From Lates calcarifer (Eukaryota; Chordata; Actinopteri; Centropomidae), in the NCBI RefSeq assembly GCF_001640805.2, contig NC_066833.1:4316471-4380470 (forward strand): a DNA stretch of 64,000 nt, read 5' to 3'. The notes beneath the pieces are model-generated. The model worked only from the letters and a program-made list of their open reading frames with translations, did no database searches and was not told the DNA's origin. Position 1 is the stretch's first letter. Every line of letters starts with the position of its first letter. The translations under genes were made by a program, and so were the position numbers. Shown here piece after piece: positions 63,461-64,000 of this stretch.

Positions 63461-64000
63461 CAAAAACTTTTGAGACACGGTACATACATGCCGTGGCAGC
63501 AGTTTTTGTAAAAATGTGGGGAAAAAAAAAAATCAGGAAAAAAGATTAAAAGTACTATCAAACATCTACATCTAGATACTTGCTAACATGCTGAATTTAC
63601 TGTCAGGTGCATTTTTCATGTTTATCTGAAGGATAGTTTGAACAAATCCACTTCTTCTCTGAGCTCATTCCTTCAGTAAATGTACTTCTTTCTTTCCCCC
63701 ACTGCTACTAAAACTATCTATAAAGTGCAAAGTTGCCCAAGTTTCTAGATCAGATTTAGAAACATACAAATCAAAATGCAAAGAGCATGACTAAATTCCA
63801 GACATCCTGTTAGGAGACCAACCAAGCCAGACCACTAAAGTCTTACTGAGCAAAGCACTGAATCAGTCGTACAAGTCTGCTTTTCTCTACTGTCCTCCTT
63901 AAAAGAGACGTCTAAGTATGACTAAATTACCACAGTGCATTTAAAAACAAATCACAATTGTGCAGTGAAACAGATAAAAGTAGGTGGTGAAATGCTGAAA

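Larger units (their letters stand above)
56080..64000 (-). other. LATS2 intron upstream of the UBA exon, partial
   Basis: At least 7.9 kb of intron. I searched by eye on the minus strand for the N-terminal coding exon (MRPKTFP-type start and the QKALREIRYSLLPF-type segment) and did not find it. Contents are a Tc1-like remnant, an L2-like fragment, two long CA tracts, a TG/CG tract and copies of dispersed fish repeats. Confidence 0.65.

Overview
This is a vertebrate genomic window, most likely from a percomorph teleost. It has two large multi-exon genes on the minus strand with GT-AG introns, fish-type Tc1-like, L2-like and tRNA-SINE repeats, and many (CA)n tracts. I recognise XPO4 (exportin-4) at the left and LATS2 (Hippo pathway kinase) at the right. 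As far as I recall, the same tandem, same-strand order exists on human chromosome 13q12, which supports calling the kinase LATS2 rather than LATS1. I found no bacterial-type features, no CRISPR array, no tRNA or rRNA gene, and no convincing third gene.

Layout. Positions 241-44498 hold 13 coding exons of XPO4 (minus), giving about the first 605 of roughly 1150 residues; the rest lies left of the window. The ATG sits at 44498, next to a short CpG-rich promoter with a ZNF143-like motif. Positions 44523-49678 are the spacer, probably including the LATS2 3' UTR. Positions 49679-56079 hold seven coding exons of LATS2, from inside the UBA domain to the stop codon. The first coding exon, about 110-115 residues by comparison with human LATS2, was not found up to 64000 and should lie to the right.

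Notable points. XPO4 intron 6 (25666-35914) is a U12-type AT-AC intron with a textbook donor, branch site and AC acceptor. Both genes carry a +1 frameshift in otherwise intact exons: XPO4 exon 11 near 2997, and the large LATS2 exon near 55345. Consensus errors are the simplest explanation, but real alleles are possible. The LATS2 acidic tail is expanded by a GAG repeat just before the conserved C-terminus. The introns hold several repeat families, including a palindromic (foldback) MITE family with at least three copies and a second MITE-like family with AAGGTGCTATA ends.

The two proteins do not form a pathway with each other. XPO4 is a RanGTP-dependent nuclear transport receptor. LATS2 is the NDR/AGC kinase that phosphorylates YAP and TAZ. 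Their neighbouring position looks like ancestral synteny. I saw no convincing new gene system; the most informative signals are the minor-class intron, the paired frameshifts and the repeat structures.
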